Of a stretch of 64,000 nucleotides of DNA, positions 1 to 13,187 are shown one piece after another. Numbering within the stretch: position 1 is the first letter of the stretch; the number at the start of each line of letters is the position of its first letter. Source of the stretch: Prunella strophiata (lineage: Eukaryota > Chordata > Aves > Passeriformes > Prunellidae); assembly GCA_036583965.1 (NCBI GenBank), contig JAZBQD010000025.1, forward strand, positions 13,847,145 to 13,911,144, in the 5' to 3' direction. A model generated the notes under the pieces. The model was not told the DNA's origin and ran no database searches. It saw only the letters and a program-made list of their open reading frames with translations. Made by a program: the position numbers and the translations under genes.

Positions 1-1246
1 AGTTCACATCTCTCATAAGTTTATCATAGTTTAAGGAGAAACTGGGGGAGAGGAGAAAATAACCCAAGTCCTGCCTGCCCAGTCTAGGCTTTTCACTCTT
101 TTCCCTCACCCCCTGCAAGGGTTTCTGTAGCTCTTTAGAGGTGGTCAGATTGTATAAGTAGGTTTCTAAGGCTTTGGGTAAGGAAATATGGATTAAGTTT
201 TAAAATGGCTATCTAGTTAGCTGATGTCCACTGAGAACTGAATTACAGCTGTCCAGGTTTAGCTCTTGCTGAGTAAGGGGAGGGCTGGGCTTACTTTGGC
301 TGAAGTAGCTGGGAAGAACTGTCAGAAAAGTCAAACAAGTCTTGGTTCTGCAGTTCAACCAGAAAATACATAGGATTGTAGGTGGAAGTGTGCTTTAAGT
401 GACACAGCCGTGTTGCCTCTTAAGAGCTGTCTTCTGTTTAATCTAACTAGTTAGGCTTCCACCAAGAGGATGGTTTAATTCAGTATCATCATGGCAAAGA
501 GACCAAAGTTTAGAACAAGTGAAGGCTATAGACCATCTTCTTACAGTATGAGCCCCTGGCCTATTTTAAGGGTTTAATCATCATGAAAGGAATATGTTAA
601 TTAGGACAATCCCTTTTCATATGTTCTTGATTATTTGCCTTTCTTTGTGCTGTCTTGAATTGAGACCAAGCACTCACTGGTGAATACAGCCTGAAATACT
701 GGGATTGCAATAAATTACTGGAAGACTTTGGGAATAAACTACTTGTACTTTTTATAAATTATTTTAATTATCTTAATAGGTCTAATTTTAAACATCTTGA
801 TTGAGGACTATATAAATATGTCTATTAAAGGTTCTTCTTAGATTTATGTGTAACTAACTTGCTGTCTGACTGTATGCCTATATTTCTCTCATAGTTCCTT
901 CTCAGTTACTAGTCTTTTTACTCATACTCTGCTTTTAACATCTGCCGAGAAAACAAGGAAGCATCGTGTTTTGGTTTTGCTCCTAAGTTTTCCAGTTTGG
1001 TTAGCTGAGTAAGGGTAACTGCTCTACAGTTCAGCTGTGAATACTCTATGCATTAAATTGCTTTAGTCATTTTCACCCTATTTGAGTTGAAAAAAATGGG
1101 CAAACAGGTACCCTTAGTCAGAACAACACATATCAGCAGAGCACTTATCTTCCACCTTGCTAATATTTTATGAGATTTAAGAAAAAGATTGTGAAGAAAC
1201 TAGTTAGAAAAAGGGCATGTGTAGTGTTTCTCTGTGTTTCTCTTAC
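1..1246. other. TSR3 intron or 3' flank, no exon seen
   Basis: AT-rich sequence on the 3' side of the last visible TSR3 exon. The terminal TSR3 coding exon, which in human holds an acidic DPFDVDSG-type segment, was looked for on the minus strand and not found, so it should lie to the left of the window. No other gene, RNA or recognisable repeat is visible. Confidence 0.6.
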
Positions 1247-3648
1247 CTACTTCTTCATCTTTTTTTTCTTGGACACAGGCTAAAAAGTCCTTCTCAATGA
1301 TTAGCATGTCGTCCTGGCAATGACAGGCTGCATATTTTTCCAAGAGATTTTTGTTCAGGTCAATAAATGCCTTACCCCATTTAAATTTCCTTAGAAGAAT
1401 GGTGGCTAGATCTGGGAATCCTAAAACAGAAAATAAATTATCAGTTTTCTTCTTTACTGTGATATTTCACTCAGCTGACATGTTTCTAGTTCAGTATGTG
1501 CATTCTTGTCAATACAAGAGAAAGATGTTTGACAGTATTTCTTTCAGTGTTCAGGGATTAAAACTTTTGGAAAGGCTACAAATATTTTCAAATTTCAGTT
1601 TAACTTGAAACATGGAACTGAATCCAAGAGTAGTTCACAGCCCTCTATCAAGTGCTACATGAAAGTTATTTTGTACAGGTAATGAATGATTCAAGCTCTA
1701 GGTCCCACAGCCCTTCAGTACAAGACCACTTTTACATACAGTATTTTCAGAAGATAAGATTTGTCTGCAGTATGGTAGAGGGTTTCTCTTATCAAAGTTC
1801 TGTGATGAGTCTGCAAAACATCACAAGAGGGGGAGATTTCTTTTGTTCTTACCCAGACCTCACCCTATTAACAGCCAGCTGCTACCTCTCATTAAGGCAA
1901 ACTTGCCTAAGGATTCTTGTTCCGTCTTTTTTTCTTTTTAACTGTTTTTCTAACGTTATGCACCATCCAGACAAAATGAGGATTATCAGTTTGTGTCCTG
2001 TTAAGTAGCTGACATGAATACTCCACGGATACCTCAGTGTGACTGATAACACGCACTTAGAAGAAAGCTAAAAAATCTGATCCCAAAGTCAATAAAGTGA
2101 TGACCCACATAACAGTATTACGGTTTATTTTGTCGCAGACCATCTCTTCTGATTTATTAAGGGTGTAGCAATTGCTAGCACCATACTTCACATCAGACAA
2201 ATTGAGCCTACCAACAATGCAAAATGCTGCAGCAAAAGCTTCCACGCAGGACAGCTTGCACGGCCGACCGTAGTTTACAGGATTTGCAGCCACCAAGTAA
2301 GGCAGCAACCGCAGATGACTCCCCCTCATTCTCTTAAAGGGAGTTTCTTCTAACTTGGCCCATGAGCAGTCTATGACTGCAATTCCACTCTGAGCAATGA
2401 CATGCCTGAAAAAATGAAACGTCACTGTATTTGAAAAATTGTCACCATTATACTGATGAAGTGAGAATTCCAATTGCTGCTTTGTATTGGCAACAAACTC
2501 GCATACATCCCCTGCTTTTGTCAATCAAAACCCATATGCTTTACAATAACCTATAACAGAAACGCAGTGAGAAAGAATAGTAGCATGGTTTTCCTCCAAA
2601 CACGCAAATGGCAAAAAAAGGTTTACCCACGTGTTTCCAAATGAAATGTGAATGATTCTGGGTTTAAAAATGTGACAGAAGTGTGGTTAATAGTAATATT
2701 CACACCTTCAACTACACCGAAGTTCCAATTTAGGTTCTCTGCTAGGTTCCCTCTGCTTCTAGACACAAATCTTTTCTCTGAGTACGTATATCTTTATAAA
2801 AATTCTGTAGGCACATTTGAAGAAAATTCTCATTTTCTGCAAAAAGTTTTCTGGTTAACACATTGTGTTGTCTAACTGAAGAACTTAAAATATAGCATGA
2901 TAAAAGACACAGTAGCTACAGGGCCGTGCTCTAAAGAAATTAACCTACAGGACGTGCATTTTGATTTTTCATTGGGAACTACACATGCTTTTCTCATCTG
3001 ATACTATCTGTGTAAAAATGTTAAAGTGATTTGATAAAACGACTCTGTTTCTCATGTTCATGCATGAGTGTAACGTAATAAGAAGGTCAGTTTTATCCCA
3101 TATGAGCTTCAGCCATGTATCAGTGGTTAAAATACTCTCTAATACAGCATCAGGACGGTATTTGAACCAAGTGCTCTCCCTCACAGTCTGCACCTCCCCC
3201 ACTTCCCTCGCCGCCCGGGTTTTGCCAACAGGCACCGAGGCCCCACCTGTCAGCCGGAGAGACGTACTCTGTGGCCAGCGGACTCAGGACGACGCCCGGG
3301 AATCTCTGGCGGAGGCGCAGGGTTCGCAGCAACCCTTTCCGGGCTAGTTTTCTCCCGGTGCATTTCTTGGGATCGCAGTGTCCGAGCTCCCACATGGCAA
3401 GGGGGCAGGGGAATTTGGCCTCCCCAGCGCCCTCATCCGCGGCCCTCTCGCCGTCCAGGCAAGCTGAAAACAGCAGGTGTTCATCAATGTCCAGTGGTGA
3501 CGCGGCACAGCTCGGCAGGATCCGCCTGCCCTTGCCCGCGTCCCGCGGCGCCACACGCACCTGTCAGCGCGGCCTCTGCTTCCGCCGCGAAAGTCTCGAG
3601 GCTGCGAGTCCCGCGCCCGCGCCGGCCCCCGCGCCGGCCGCGCTCCAT
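1247..3648 (-). CDS. TSR3: TSR3, 18S rRNA aminocarboxypropyltransferase (3' partial)
   Basis: TSR3 transfers the aminocarboxypropyl group of SAM to a hypermodified pseudouridine of 18S rRNA during late cytoplasmic 40S maturation. Four coding exons are read on the minus strand: 3648-3561, 3463-3247, 2405-2212 and 1420-1247. All junctions are GT-AG and the phases agree. Recognisable family blocks are [19 protein letters not shown] (exon 2), [17 protein letters not shown] and [20 protein letters not shown] (exon 3) and [18 protein letters not shown] (exon 4). The start at 3648 (MERGRRGG, Arg-rich) has a GCCATGG context. It splices through a 97-bp first intron with a CAG/GTGCGT donor and a TTTTCAG acceptor. 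The only other in-frame ATG is 3395, directly at MWELG. The acidic C-terminal exon is missing, beyond the window edge. The first exon is an inference from splice signals; the rest is firm. Confidence 0.93.
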
Positions 3649-3712
3649 GGCCGCGCTCGGCGGTGACACGGCCCCGCGGCGTTGCGCATTTCCGCTTCCT
3701 GCGGAGCCGGCG
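3649..3712. promoter_or_regulatory. Bidirectional CpG-rich promoter, TSR3/GNPTG
   Basis: Only 64 bases separate the TSR3 start codon (minus) from the GNPTG start codon (plus). The surrounding 3200-4000 is strongly CpG-rich, in contrast to the AT-rich flanks. There is no TATA box. An ETS-like GGAAGCGGAA on the minus strand (near 3692-3701) is a candidate shared element. Transcription start sites cannot be placed from sequence, but the two 5' UTRs must be very short or overlap. Confidence 0.7.
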
Positions 3713-6700
3713 ATGGCGGCTCGGGTGCTGCTTGCGGCGCTGAGCGCGGCGCTGGGTGGGTGCGGGGGCCGCGGCGCGGGCGGGCGCGCCGGTCGCTTGG
3801 TCCATCCACCGCGCCCAACTGCTCTCTCCTAGCAGGTCTCTTCGCCTCGGCGGGGAAAATGAAGATCGTGGAGGAGCCGAACACGTTCGGGTACGTGGCC
3901 GCCTGCTCGCCGTGTCGTCCCGCGATCCACCTGCACTCGGCGGGTTCGGATCTGTCTGCCGTTGTGCCCGCTCCAGCCCGTTTCTTCCAACGTGATGGGG
4001 CGCCGGGCCGGGCCGCTGCGGGCAGACCCCGCTGATGGCCCGCGGGCAGCGGCCGTCGGTGTTGAGATACACAGGTAGGGGAGGATGTATGGATGCCCAG
4101 ACGCACAACTCAGCCTTAAACGTTTTAACTTTCCTTCTTTTGAAAGGTTGAATAACCCATTCTTGCCTCAAACAAATAGGCTGCAGCCAAAGATGTCCCC
4201 GTCTGCAGTATCAGGTATATGCAACCGTTACTTTTTTCTTTTTTTTTTTTTTTTTTTTTGGTACAGTTTTCATCATTTAGCAACAGTTGTTTGCAGTGCA
4301 AATAGTCTATTTTGACTTTATGCATACAAAATCGAATTTTACATGTGTTTTTATAAGCATCATGGAAAATAAGCATGGGCAAATATATTTCATTGTGCTC
4401 CTGAAGGATTAAAACCTGTATTAACTTCACTGATGGTTCCAAGTCCTAATGCTGTTAATACTGTTTTTGTGATGGGACTATCCATACATTTTATTCTGTG
4501 TTTTTCTAGCCTGTAACAGATCCTTTTGTCACACAGTAAACACTCTTTTTTTCTTGACACAATCCTCAACGTCATTGAGATTATCATATAAAAGTCATCC
4601 CATTGTCTGGTAGTACTTAGTACCTAAAATTAGTTTTAAAAAAAGTCCTAAGAGTAGTCTTGGAACCAGTCAGAGTGGCTCAGTTTCACACAGCCTCGGT
4701 ATTGCAACATAAATACGCCCCTTAAGCAAAATGAACAGGAATGTACAAAATTCTGGGCCATCTCTAGAGGAGAGCAGGTAAACACTGAAGGCAAACACTA
4801 AGCAAAAGGGAGTAACTCTTGTCTCCCTGCTAACCTTAGGCAGAAACTTAAACCTTGTTCAGATTCAAGAAAGGCATTTTGGTATGACGACATTGAATGT
4901 GATTATGCTTAATGTTTTCTGTCATGTTTTATAAACACAAGTGTATAATTCTGCATATACTTCATGTGAAATATGAAATAGTTAGAAATGGGATTAGTAA
5001 TAGAATGCTGAATGGGAAGATGCCAAAAGTAGTAGGAAAAAAGGACAGCACACCAGAAATCCTTCTCTCTTTGTTGTGCGATCTTATACGTAGCCAAAAA
5101 TTGGGAGCGCATATGGAACACAAACTCCTCTCGTGTGTAGTTCAGAACTTTTTGCCCTCTTTTTAATGACAAGTTACCTGTCTTGGATTTCTTTGATAGC
5201 AAGCCTTGTAGTCAATACTAAAAGAATAGAATTCCAACTGCTGACCTATCTGACAGCAAAAGTTTTATCTTGTTGAATACTACCTGGATCAGACCATGAA
5301 GGCAAATGGCAAAAAAGTTTGAGAATCTCAGTGAAACTTAAATATGCAACACTGTCAACATTTTGAACAAATGAGCTTTGCTAGTATAAACTTTCAGAGT
5401 TTGGATGAATTTGGAGACAGACAAGCAAGAGTTTCGGTGATTTCAGTGTTAGATTTTGGCAGAATCTGCACTGATGATTCCTTTTATGGACCTGGCCTCC
5501 AAATGTTTATTTTTACACAGGTTTCTGATTTTTGCTGTCAAATTAGGTTTATCTATTTCATTGGGTAGTGAGAATGAAAAACGTTAAAGATTGTGACGCA
5601 ATCCAGTATAGTGCTAGTGAGAACTAAAAGTAATTCTATGGAAGATAAAAATTTCGTTATGTACAGCAGAAAATTAAATTTGTTGCATACTCCTTGCACT
5701 TTTGTCACCACAGTAGCTTATTTAAATTTAATCAAAACATTCTTTTTTCTTTATGTCATGTTGTGATGTTTTTAGGCCCTGCACATCTCTTTAGGCTTGC
5801 TGGCAAGTGTTTCAGTTTTGTGGAATCCACGTAAGTAATACATTTCGATATTTGTTTATATACTTACTAGGAATCAACTAGTTTTTTATTCCAATCTGAA
5901 ACATTTCTTATTTTCTGTTTCTTTTCTCTCCTTTTAAGGTACAAGTATGAGTTTTGTCCTTTCCATAATGTCACTCAGCATGAGCAGACTTTTCGATGGA
6001 ATGCCTATAGTGGGATTTTAGGGTGAGGCATGTAGACCTTTTATGTTTTAGCTATGTTGGCAGCAGGCCACTTCATAGATTGTAAAAATGAGGCAGTTTT
6101 AAAATTAAGATTGTTCCATTGGTCAGCTTAGGTCATGGTAGTTCCCAAGGTGTTATACATAAAAATACCCTGTCTTGAAAAATTCAGATTTTTTTTGTTG
6201 ATAAATAGTAACCTCCTATTTTAGCTGGTGACTGATTAATAACCCCTGCCGACTGGAAGTGTGATATGTTCATGTGAGAAATTCAATAATGTCTAACTAC
6301 AGCTTATATTAACACAGATTTCATGGCCATTAACTATTTGCAGTTTGGGTTAAATACAAATATTACAAAATTAAAAGAGTGCTTTTTGCCTAATGGTTCT
6401 TAAACAATGTAAAAAGTGATAAAACGTTCAATGTAGACCCAAAAAAAAGTATCCCAAAGTATTTAAAGACCCTGGATCATAATACCACCAAATCATAACA
6501 CCTAAAGTAAATCTAAGTATAAACCAGACCATTGCTTTTCTAGATATTTTGTATATAGATGTCTCTTTTTTTCCTATGTGCAAAACGGTAAGCCGGTATG
6601 TGAGGAAACTGGTACATCACCATGCTGAGGGTATCATTTGCTTTAGGACTAGCACAAGTAGACTAGTTTTAGTAGGTGCTCTCACCAGCACTAAAAATCC

Positions 6701-9700
6701 TGCAATCAAATTGAGTTGCACAGGGTACTTAGCCTCATGGAATTTGTTGTGGGATTGATCTTTAAACTTTATTTTACTGGACTTAAACACAGATTTCTAA
6801 CTGCAAATGGTTTGCAAACTGAAATTTGATCCAAAATTCTGCTCTCAAAAAGTGCTGTTGATGTGTCCTACATAGCAACCTGGATAACAAACTGCTGGAT
6901 AACTGCTTCCAAGGTGTTGGCTGTAGGAAATGGAAATACTGAGACAACAAAAATGAAGTATATACACTTAAATTGAACATGGTATAAGGGTATTCTTGGT
7001 TTTCTTCCTGAGGGTTCATATTTTTCTGTCCAGTTACTTAAAATAAAATAGTGTCCTCTTCTTTCAGAATCTGGCATGAATGGGAAATTGACAACAACAC
7101 ATTTGCTGGAATGTGGATGAGGGAAGGAGACTCCTGTGAAACTAAGAGCAGACAGACAAAGGTATAATAACTTAGACTATGCTAATTCAGACAGCATACG
7201 TCTCTACATACACTTGTGAGACTACAAACTAAAACATTCCTACCCTGAAGAAGTCATCATTTAAGCTGTGATAGAAAACATAAAGATGAATTCCTGCAGG
7301 GACTATGTGAATCACTGGAGGAGGAAAGCTAGAATCAAGATAATATTTTGAGGACATTTACTTATGTTTTCTCATTGGTTACTTACAACTCTTTTTTTTC
7401 CTTGATAGAGTGGTATAATTACTACTGTAGAAATACAGTACAGTGCTTTGGAATTTGTGTCAGGCAAAATAAAGAAAAAGAGCTCTTTGTTGAATTCAAG
7501 ATGCCAGCCTATTAAAAAGGATCCAGGAAAAAGGAGGGAAAAGAATTCAGCAGTTAACAATAGCATGCTGAGAAGCTAAGCATGGTGTTAGAACAAGCAC
7601 TAGGGACATTTCAAGAAAGACTTTGAGGTGATGGAGCATGTCTGAAGAAGGGCACTGGAGCTGTGGAAGGGTCTGGAGCACAAGTCTGATGAGTAGCACC
7701 TATCAGCCAGCACCCCCAGGTCTTTTTCCACCAAGCAGCTTTCCAGCTATTCTTACCCAAGCCTGGAGCAGTGCACAGGGTTGTTATGATCCAAGTGCAT
7801 TACTCAGCACTTCACCTTGTTGAATCTCTTGCTATTAGCTGCCAACTTGGCTGTCATATCCTGGCCAAGGTGAAAATTTTATACTCTAATGGAGGTGCCT
7901 GCTTAACATCTTTATTTCCCATAGAAGCTGCAGAAAGAATTCATATTCTTGTATGACCTTTGATATTGTGATTGAATTTTCACTGGCATTTCATTTTGAA
8001 GACAGAAAATATTGGTGCTGCAAATCTAAAGATGAAAACAATTCTCTGCAGTCTGGATGTGTCTTGTATTCTTAAATTAGCACATTGGTCAGAAATAAAA
8101 TTTAAGGAGATTGTGCTTATGTTAAATGGGATTCTAAAGGTGTTCTATTCACTGTCCTTTTTACTCTCATTCTTGTTGGAAATATGGTACTTAGTAGTTC
8201 AAGGAACAATGGTTGGTGGGGAGAATCATTTCCCATTAGAGAAAACAATTATCACATTTGATAAAATAAATGGATGATGTGCTTGCTATGATGCTTTTTC
8301 TATGGGAAAAAATAAAAAAAGGCTCTGGAAGCTTTGACTATGACAGTATATACAGAAATGCATCTACTGACATTGGAACACAGCAGATAGGTCATCAGTG
8401 ATGGTATTGTTTCAAGTAGATATTTTTTGCTCATCTTTGTTTTTACTGGTGTTTAGGTTCATCTTGTTTGTGGAAAGAGCAATAAATTGGCTTATGTGTC
8501 TGAGCCAAGTACTTGTGTTTACTCTCTGACATTTGAGACTCCTCTTGTGTGCCATCCCCACTCACTTTTAGGTAAGATTTAAAAAATACTTTGTGGAACA
8601 GCTAGTATATACACTATCCTCAGAGTGTCCATTTTTAGGCTGAGTTAGTACCTTAATATAAATTAGCATTAAATGTTAACATATTATATGAAGTGTTTTT
8701 TTAAATCCCAGTCCTTATAACACATAGGTATTTCTCAATTAGTTTTTTTAATTTGAGATTATAAATGTATACATTTTCTTTTTTGTCATTGGTAGTGTAG
8801 ACCCAGTGAATGATTTTTTTTTTTTTCTTTTCTTTTCTCGGACTGTAGGAATAAGCCCTGTAGTATCTGCCCATTTACTTACATTACAAAAAAGTTCCAT
8901 TAGAATTACATTGAACAAAAGAATATGAGACCTTGGATCTGGAAATAAGAAAAATTTCTGGTGATTCTCCAGAAACTTCAAATGTGTGAAGTGCAATTTA
9001 AGCGTAAGCCCAGCTCTTGAAAGCAGTAGAGACTGTGTACTATATAGAAACATTGAGTTCTTAAAACAACTATTCTTGCATGATTCTAGAGGAGGAATTA
9101 ACTAATGCATGACAGTGCTCCTGGTTTTTACATGGTTTGACTTCCATTTTTCAGTTTATCCGACTCTGACTGAAGCACTGCAAAGGAAGTGGGATGAAGC
9201 AGAGCAGCTTCTGTACGATGAACTAATAACCGACCAGGTTTATTAATTCTTTCCAACTCTATTTGGTAAAAAAAACAATTACTGTCAAATAGCCAAACCT
9301 GGCTTCTGCAGTTTCTTCTTTCGGAGTAGATGCATTTATTCTGCAGTTGGCAAATTCTAATTCTTGTGTTCTGTAACTGCTATTTGAACTGGTAATGAAG
9401 CTTGAGGACTTGGAATGGCCAGTGCAAATTACAAGCGGAGATGAGAGTTGAATAGATTGATCTGTCACCTTTTGGAAACTTTCTTTCTAGGGTTACAAAA
9501 AAATTCTGAAAGAGATTTTTGAGGAAGCAGGACTTCTAAAAGCAACAGAAGAAAATGAAGTTGAAAAACAGAGTAAGAAAATAACTCCGGAATTTGAAAC
9601 AGTGGAAAAGTGCAGTAAGGTATAGAGCATAATATATACAATGTGGAATTGCCACCTTTTCACTATATGACAGTATCAGTGGGAAATAATTATATAAATG

Positions 9701-12374
9701 CCTTTGGTGTTCAGCTGAATCTCTTCATGGGGTTATCTTTTCTAGTTTTAATATGTAACAGCCTGCATGTAGTGTGATTCAGTATCTTTATTATAGCCCC
9801 TAAGTCAAAAACAAACCAGCAAAAATGAATGCCCAGTAAGAAGATAGGGGTTATGAAGGAATTGGTGTATGCACTTGGGTTATGAACACCTTGTAGGTAC
9901 TCTTTCTGGGGAATATCAGTCTGGAGACAGGAAGGAATTGCTAAGTGAAGATAAATTATAACCAACCTTGAAAATGTTGACACTTTTAATTATCTCTGTG
10001 GATAATTACCCAGACTTGTGTAAGAATGCATTGGCTGTTGCACAAGCAAAATGCAGAAAGGCTATATTTATTTCTGAATGACTCTTGTGTATGTGAACAG
10101 TTCTGCAACAGGGTTGGAATGGGGAAAATAGAGGTAGAAGGCGTGCTCAGCCTAAAAGAGTGCAACCTGACCATCAGAAAAAGAGCATGGGTGGAAATTC
10201 ATTCATTATAATGCAGAGAGGCAGTTGCTGTTGTCTTCTATTTGAAAAATGTGGCAAAGACAAAACACCATGTAGTTATTCATTAATATAACCAAATAAA
10301 ACCATTGTTAAGCTGAATATACTTTAAAGATCACCATTTTGATCTCATAGGAGCTGGAACAGTCATGTGATTATTTTTTTCACTCATTAACAATACAGTA
10401 TTTAATAATTTCTTTTTCTGGCTTCATCATAGCTTAATTGACATAAATTGGCTGGTTTAGTAAACACAGAATCTTAAATACTTATTCTTTTGCTCTGTCT
10501 TTATTCATGTAAACACCAAAACACAGCAAAAAATAGGGGCCTCTCTGAGATCTCAGGTATGTGCTTTGAGTCTCAAAAGAACTAAGCAATCCCTGTCTGT
10601 AAGGTAACAGAACCTGCTGAGAGCAAGAACATGAAGTTAGATCAAGAGTTGAGGAGTTGACAAATTTCCAGACTGCAGAATTACAATAATTATAAAATAA
10701 GGGTAGTCCTGAAGCAAACTTAAGATTTGTTCTATGATAAAATGCTAGTTACAGGACATATTTGAAATAGTTACAGAAAGCATTTCTAATATTTACTCTT
10801 GGGCTTGAAAAAAGCTGGCTCCTCTTTTGGCAACACAGACGTATCTTTTTCTAAAATTTGCTCTGTGTTCTTGGAACAAGCATTTTAAGTTCTTCAAAGC
10901 CGAAAGGTGTAACAGCTGTGCACAGAGGCATTTTTTTTTCTTAAAAGCTTCCAATCTAGGTATGTATTTGAAAAGTGGGAGGACTATTTTTTAATGTATT
11001 TTCTTTCTTAGGAATACAAGCAACTTTCTGAAGAAATAAAAAAACTTAGAGTTTTATTAGGTCAGCATGGTATTGCATACAAAGGAAATTCTGGTGAGTT
11101 TTTTTGGATTCATTCTTTTCCATTGTTGTCTGCTCAGAATGTGAATACCCCAATGCTGTTTTCAGTTACAGTAACAATTAAATAATATGACATATATGGA
11201 GGTAAAATTCAGTAGACAAAGTTTTTAATAAGTACTTAGGTTTTGATTCCTGTGCACAAGGACTTACTTTGTCCTCAAAAAATCTGCTGATGACTTGAAA
11301 TTCTAGTTTTATAGAAAAATTTTGACTGCTGTTGTAACTGAAGTTTGTCTCCAGTCCTTGAGGTGCCAGTTTAAAAGGAAATCTGTATTGCATCATTAAT
11401 AGCACAAATGTGTCTGTTAAGTAACTCCACTTCTGTATTTTAACCACAAGGCCTGATTTCTTTCATAACACTTGAAGTTTTCTCTGTATCTTTTTGGATT
11501 ATTTTTTTCCCTTTTTGAAGTTGCCTGTTTCTTCCTTCCCTCTCTTTGATTTCTGTTAGGTAAGTACCATATCACATGCAGTTTTTAGTAGGAAAGACTG
11601 GTGCTGGCTGTGAAGGGGCACAGCTTATCTGGATTAATTCCAGACAAGTTGGGGTTGTTTTTTTTTTTTTTGTTTTTGTTTTTTTTTTTTTTTTTTTTGG
11701 GAGAGGTTTGTAGTTTGGTTTTATGTTTGTTTGTTTGTTTTCCCTCATTCCTGCCAGACCATCATGACCTTTATTACATGAACTATTTGTCAAAGGATAA
11801 TTTAATGTCTGGGAATACATGTATATACATAAATACATGTATCTTTTTCTTTTACAGACTGTGTGTTCAGAATTGGCACTTCAACAAAACAAAGAACCTT
11901 TGAGCTAATTATATTAGCTTAAAATTAGTGACACACTTAATTTTTTCTTTTTTTGCTTTGAGAAACTTTTCTAGGAAAAAACTCATATAAAAATTTTGTA
12001 GAACATGTTATCTGCACATTTAAACTATTAATGATGTAATTTGCACAGTATCTCTGCCTGTTTGGTAGTTCTTTCATTATTGCAGTAGTTCTTTTAATTA
12101 TTGCAGATTAGCACTCTATAATCAAAAACAGAATTCATTTTACTGTTGATGACTTATTTCAAAATTATTTAGTGAATTCTGTGACAAAAATGTTTTGGTG
12201 TTTAAATGCCAAAATAACTGATGTCATATTAAAAAACTAAATTTTACAGCTGGAAATACCAGTGTTGAGTATATAAGTCACCAACTGGCAACTGCAGTGG
12301 CATCAGTTCTTAATGTGTCAAAGGATGATGAGCACCTGCATGGCGATACAGGAATTTGGAATTACACTCTATGA
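3713..12374 (+). CDS. GNPTG: GNPTG, GlcNAc-1-phosphotransferase gamma subunit
   Basis: Gamma subunit of the Golgi enzyme that adds GlcNAc-1-phosphate to lysosomal hydrolases, the first step of the mannose-6-phosphate signal. Eleven coding exons: 3713-3755, 3836-3890, 4147-4214, 5776-5830, 5939-6022, 7068-7161, 8457-8571, 9155-9237, 9491-9619, 11012-11093, 12250-12374. The lengths sum to 933 bases (310 residues, near the 305 of human) and phases agree throughout. A signal peptide ([15 protein letters not shown]) is followed by [12 protein letters not shown]. The MRH lectin domain (about 57-165) shows the expected cysteines ([39 protein letters not shown]) and glycosylation sequons HNVT and NNTF. 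A coiled-coil-like segment ([16 protein letters not shown]) lies near the C-terminus. Intron 8 has a weak donor, GTTTAT. Divergent partner is TSR3; UQCC4 follows on the same strand. Confidence 0.96.
4234..4260. repeat. Poly(T) tract in GNPTG intron 3
   Basis: Nearly pure T run, interrupted once by C. A second T-rich run lies in the last GNPTG intron near 11658-11698. Simple low-complexity sequence with no retroposon body recognised beside it. Confidence 0.7.
7625..7870. mobile_element. CR1 fragments in GNPTG intron 6, opposite orientations
   Basis: About 7625-7700 resembles the plus-strand CR1 segment with gagcatgtctgaagaaggg and gagcacaagtctgatgag. From about 7700 to 7870 the sequence (cagcacccccaggtc, cagggttgtt, cttgttgaatctc) resembles the complementary strand of another CR1 ORF2 region. 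Both are old, diverged and non-coding. The join looks like a head-to-head insertion or an internal inversion. Boundaries are approximate and assignment is by pattern memory of avian CR1. Confidence 0.55.
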
Positions 12375-13187
12375 AGAAACTTGGGTGGTACAGAATGTAC
12401 ATTAAACTGAACATGTATTATGCCACAAAGATGATTTACCTTCTTGTGAGTATTCTTGACTTTATTTCAATTTCTGCCCTAAAGCAAACATAGTGTAGTA
12501 GAGTGAGGGCACACCACTATGAGAATAGTTAGCTAGTTCTGACAACATTTGTAACACTTCTTTGCTAAGACCAGTATGTGGCACGAACTTACAGATTCTA
12601 TGTGCCTAGTCCCAGCGTTTGCTATTTTTATTGATCATGTGTAGTAGAAGTTGGAGTGAATACAAACCAGCTCAAGACCAGTGCTGCAAGATGTTTTAAG
12701 AAAGGTACTAAATACAATCTTAAGAACATGCTATTTCATCTATATGCTAAAAAGTTTTGTAGGCACACTTTAGTGGAAAAAGAAACGTTTTCTGCCACAG
12801 CAGTGCAGACCACACCACTCCACCGACTCGTGTTCAAAGGTCGATATCGTCTTTGGCTGTCAGGTTAAATGGAAGTTGGTCAGCATCTGACAGAAAGGTG
12901 CTGTGAAATCACTGAATTGTTACAAAAGCATAGTTGTGTTGAGGAAATACCTGGCAATTCTCTGTACGTAATACGGAATAAAATGGACTCTTCCAACACA
13001 AACTGTGGAAGCATCACTGTAGCAGTCGGTGAACACCGAGCAAGCCATCTGCGGTCGCTGTGCCGCCTCCTGTGGTGCGACCCCCCTAAGCCCAGTGTCC
13101 CTTCCACCTTGCCCTCACGGCGGCAGCTGCATAGATCCGTGGCCCCGCCCGCCGAGCCCTCGCGCTTCCGCTCCCGTGAAGTGCGGG
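12375..13187. other. GNPTG 3' UTR and GNPTG-UQCC4 intergenic region
   Basis: Begins with the GNPTG 3' UTR. ATTAAA at 12401-12406 is a candidate poly(A) signal. The sequence then turns CpG-rich from about 13040 into the UQCC4 promoter. No other exon recognised. Confidence 0.55.
13040..13187 (+). promoter_or_regulatory. CpG-rich promoter of UQCC4
   Basis: GC content rises sharply just before the UQCC4 start codon and stays high through intron 1 and the start of exon 2 (to about 13440). There is no TATA box, consistent with a housekeeping promoter. The start site is not determinable here. Confidence 0.5.

Noticed and set aside
3344..4171. Arg-rich open frame on the minus strand over the GNPTG first exons
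   Set aside because: Overlaps the CpG island and the confirmed GNPTG and TSR3 exons. Typical stop-poor GC-rich shadow.
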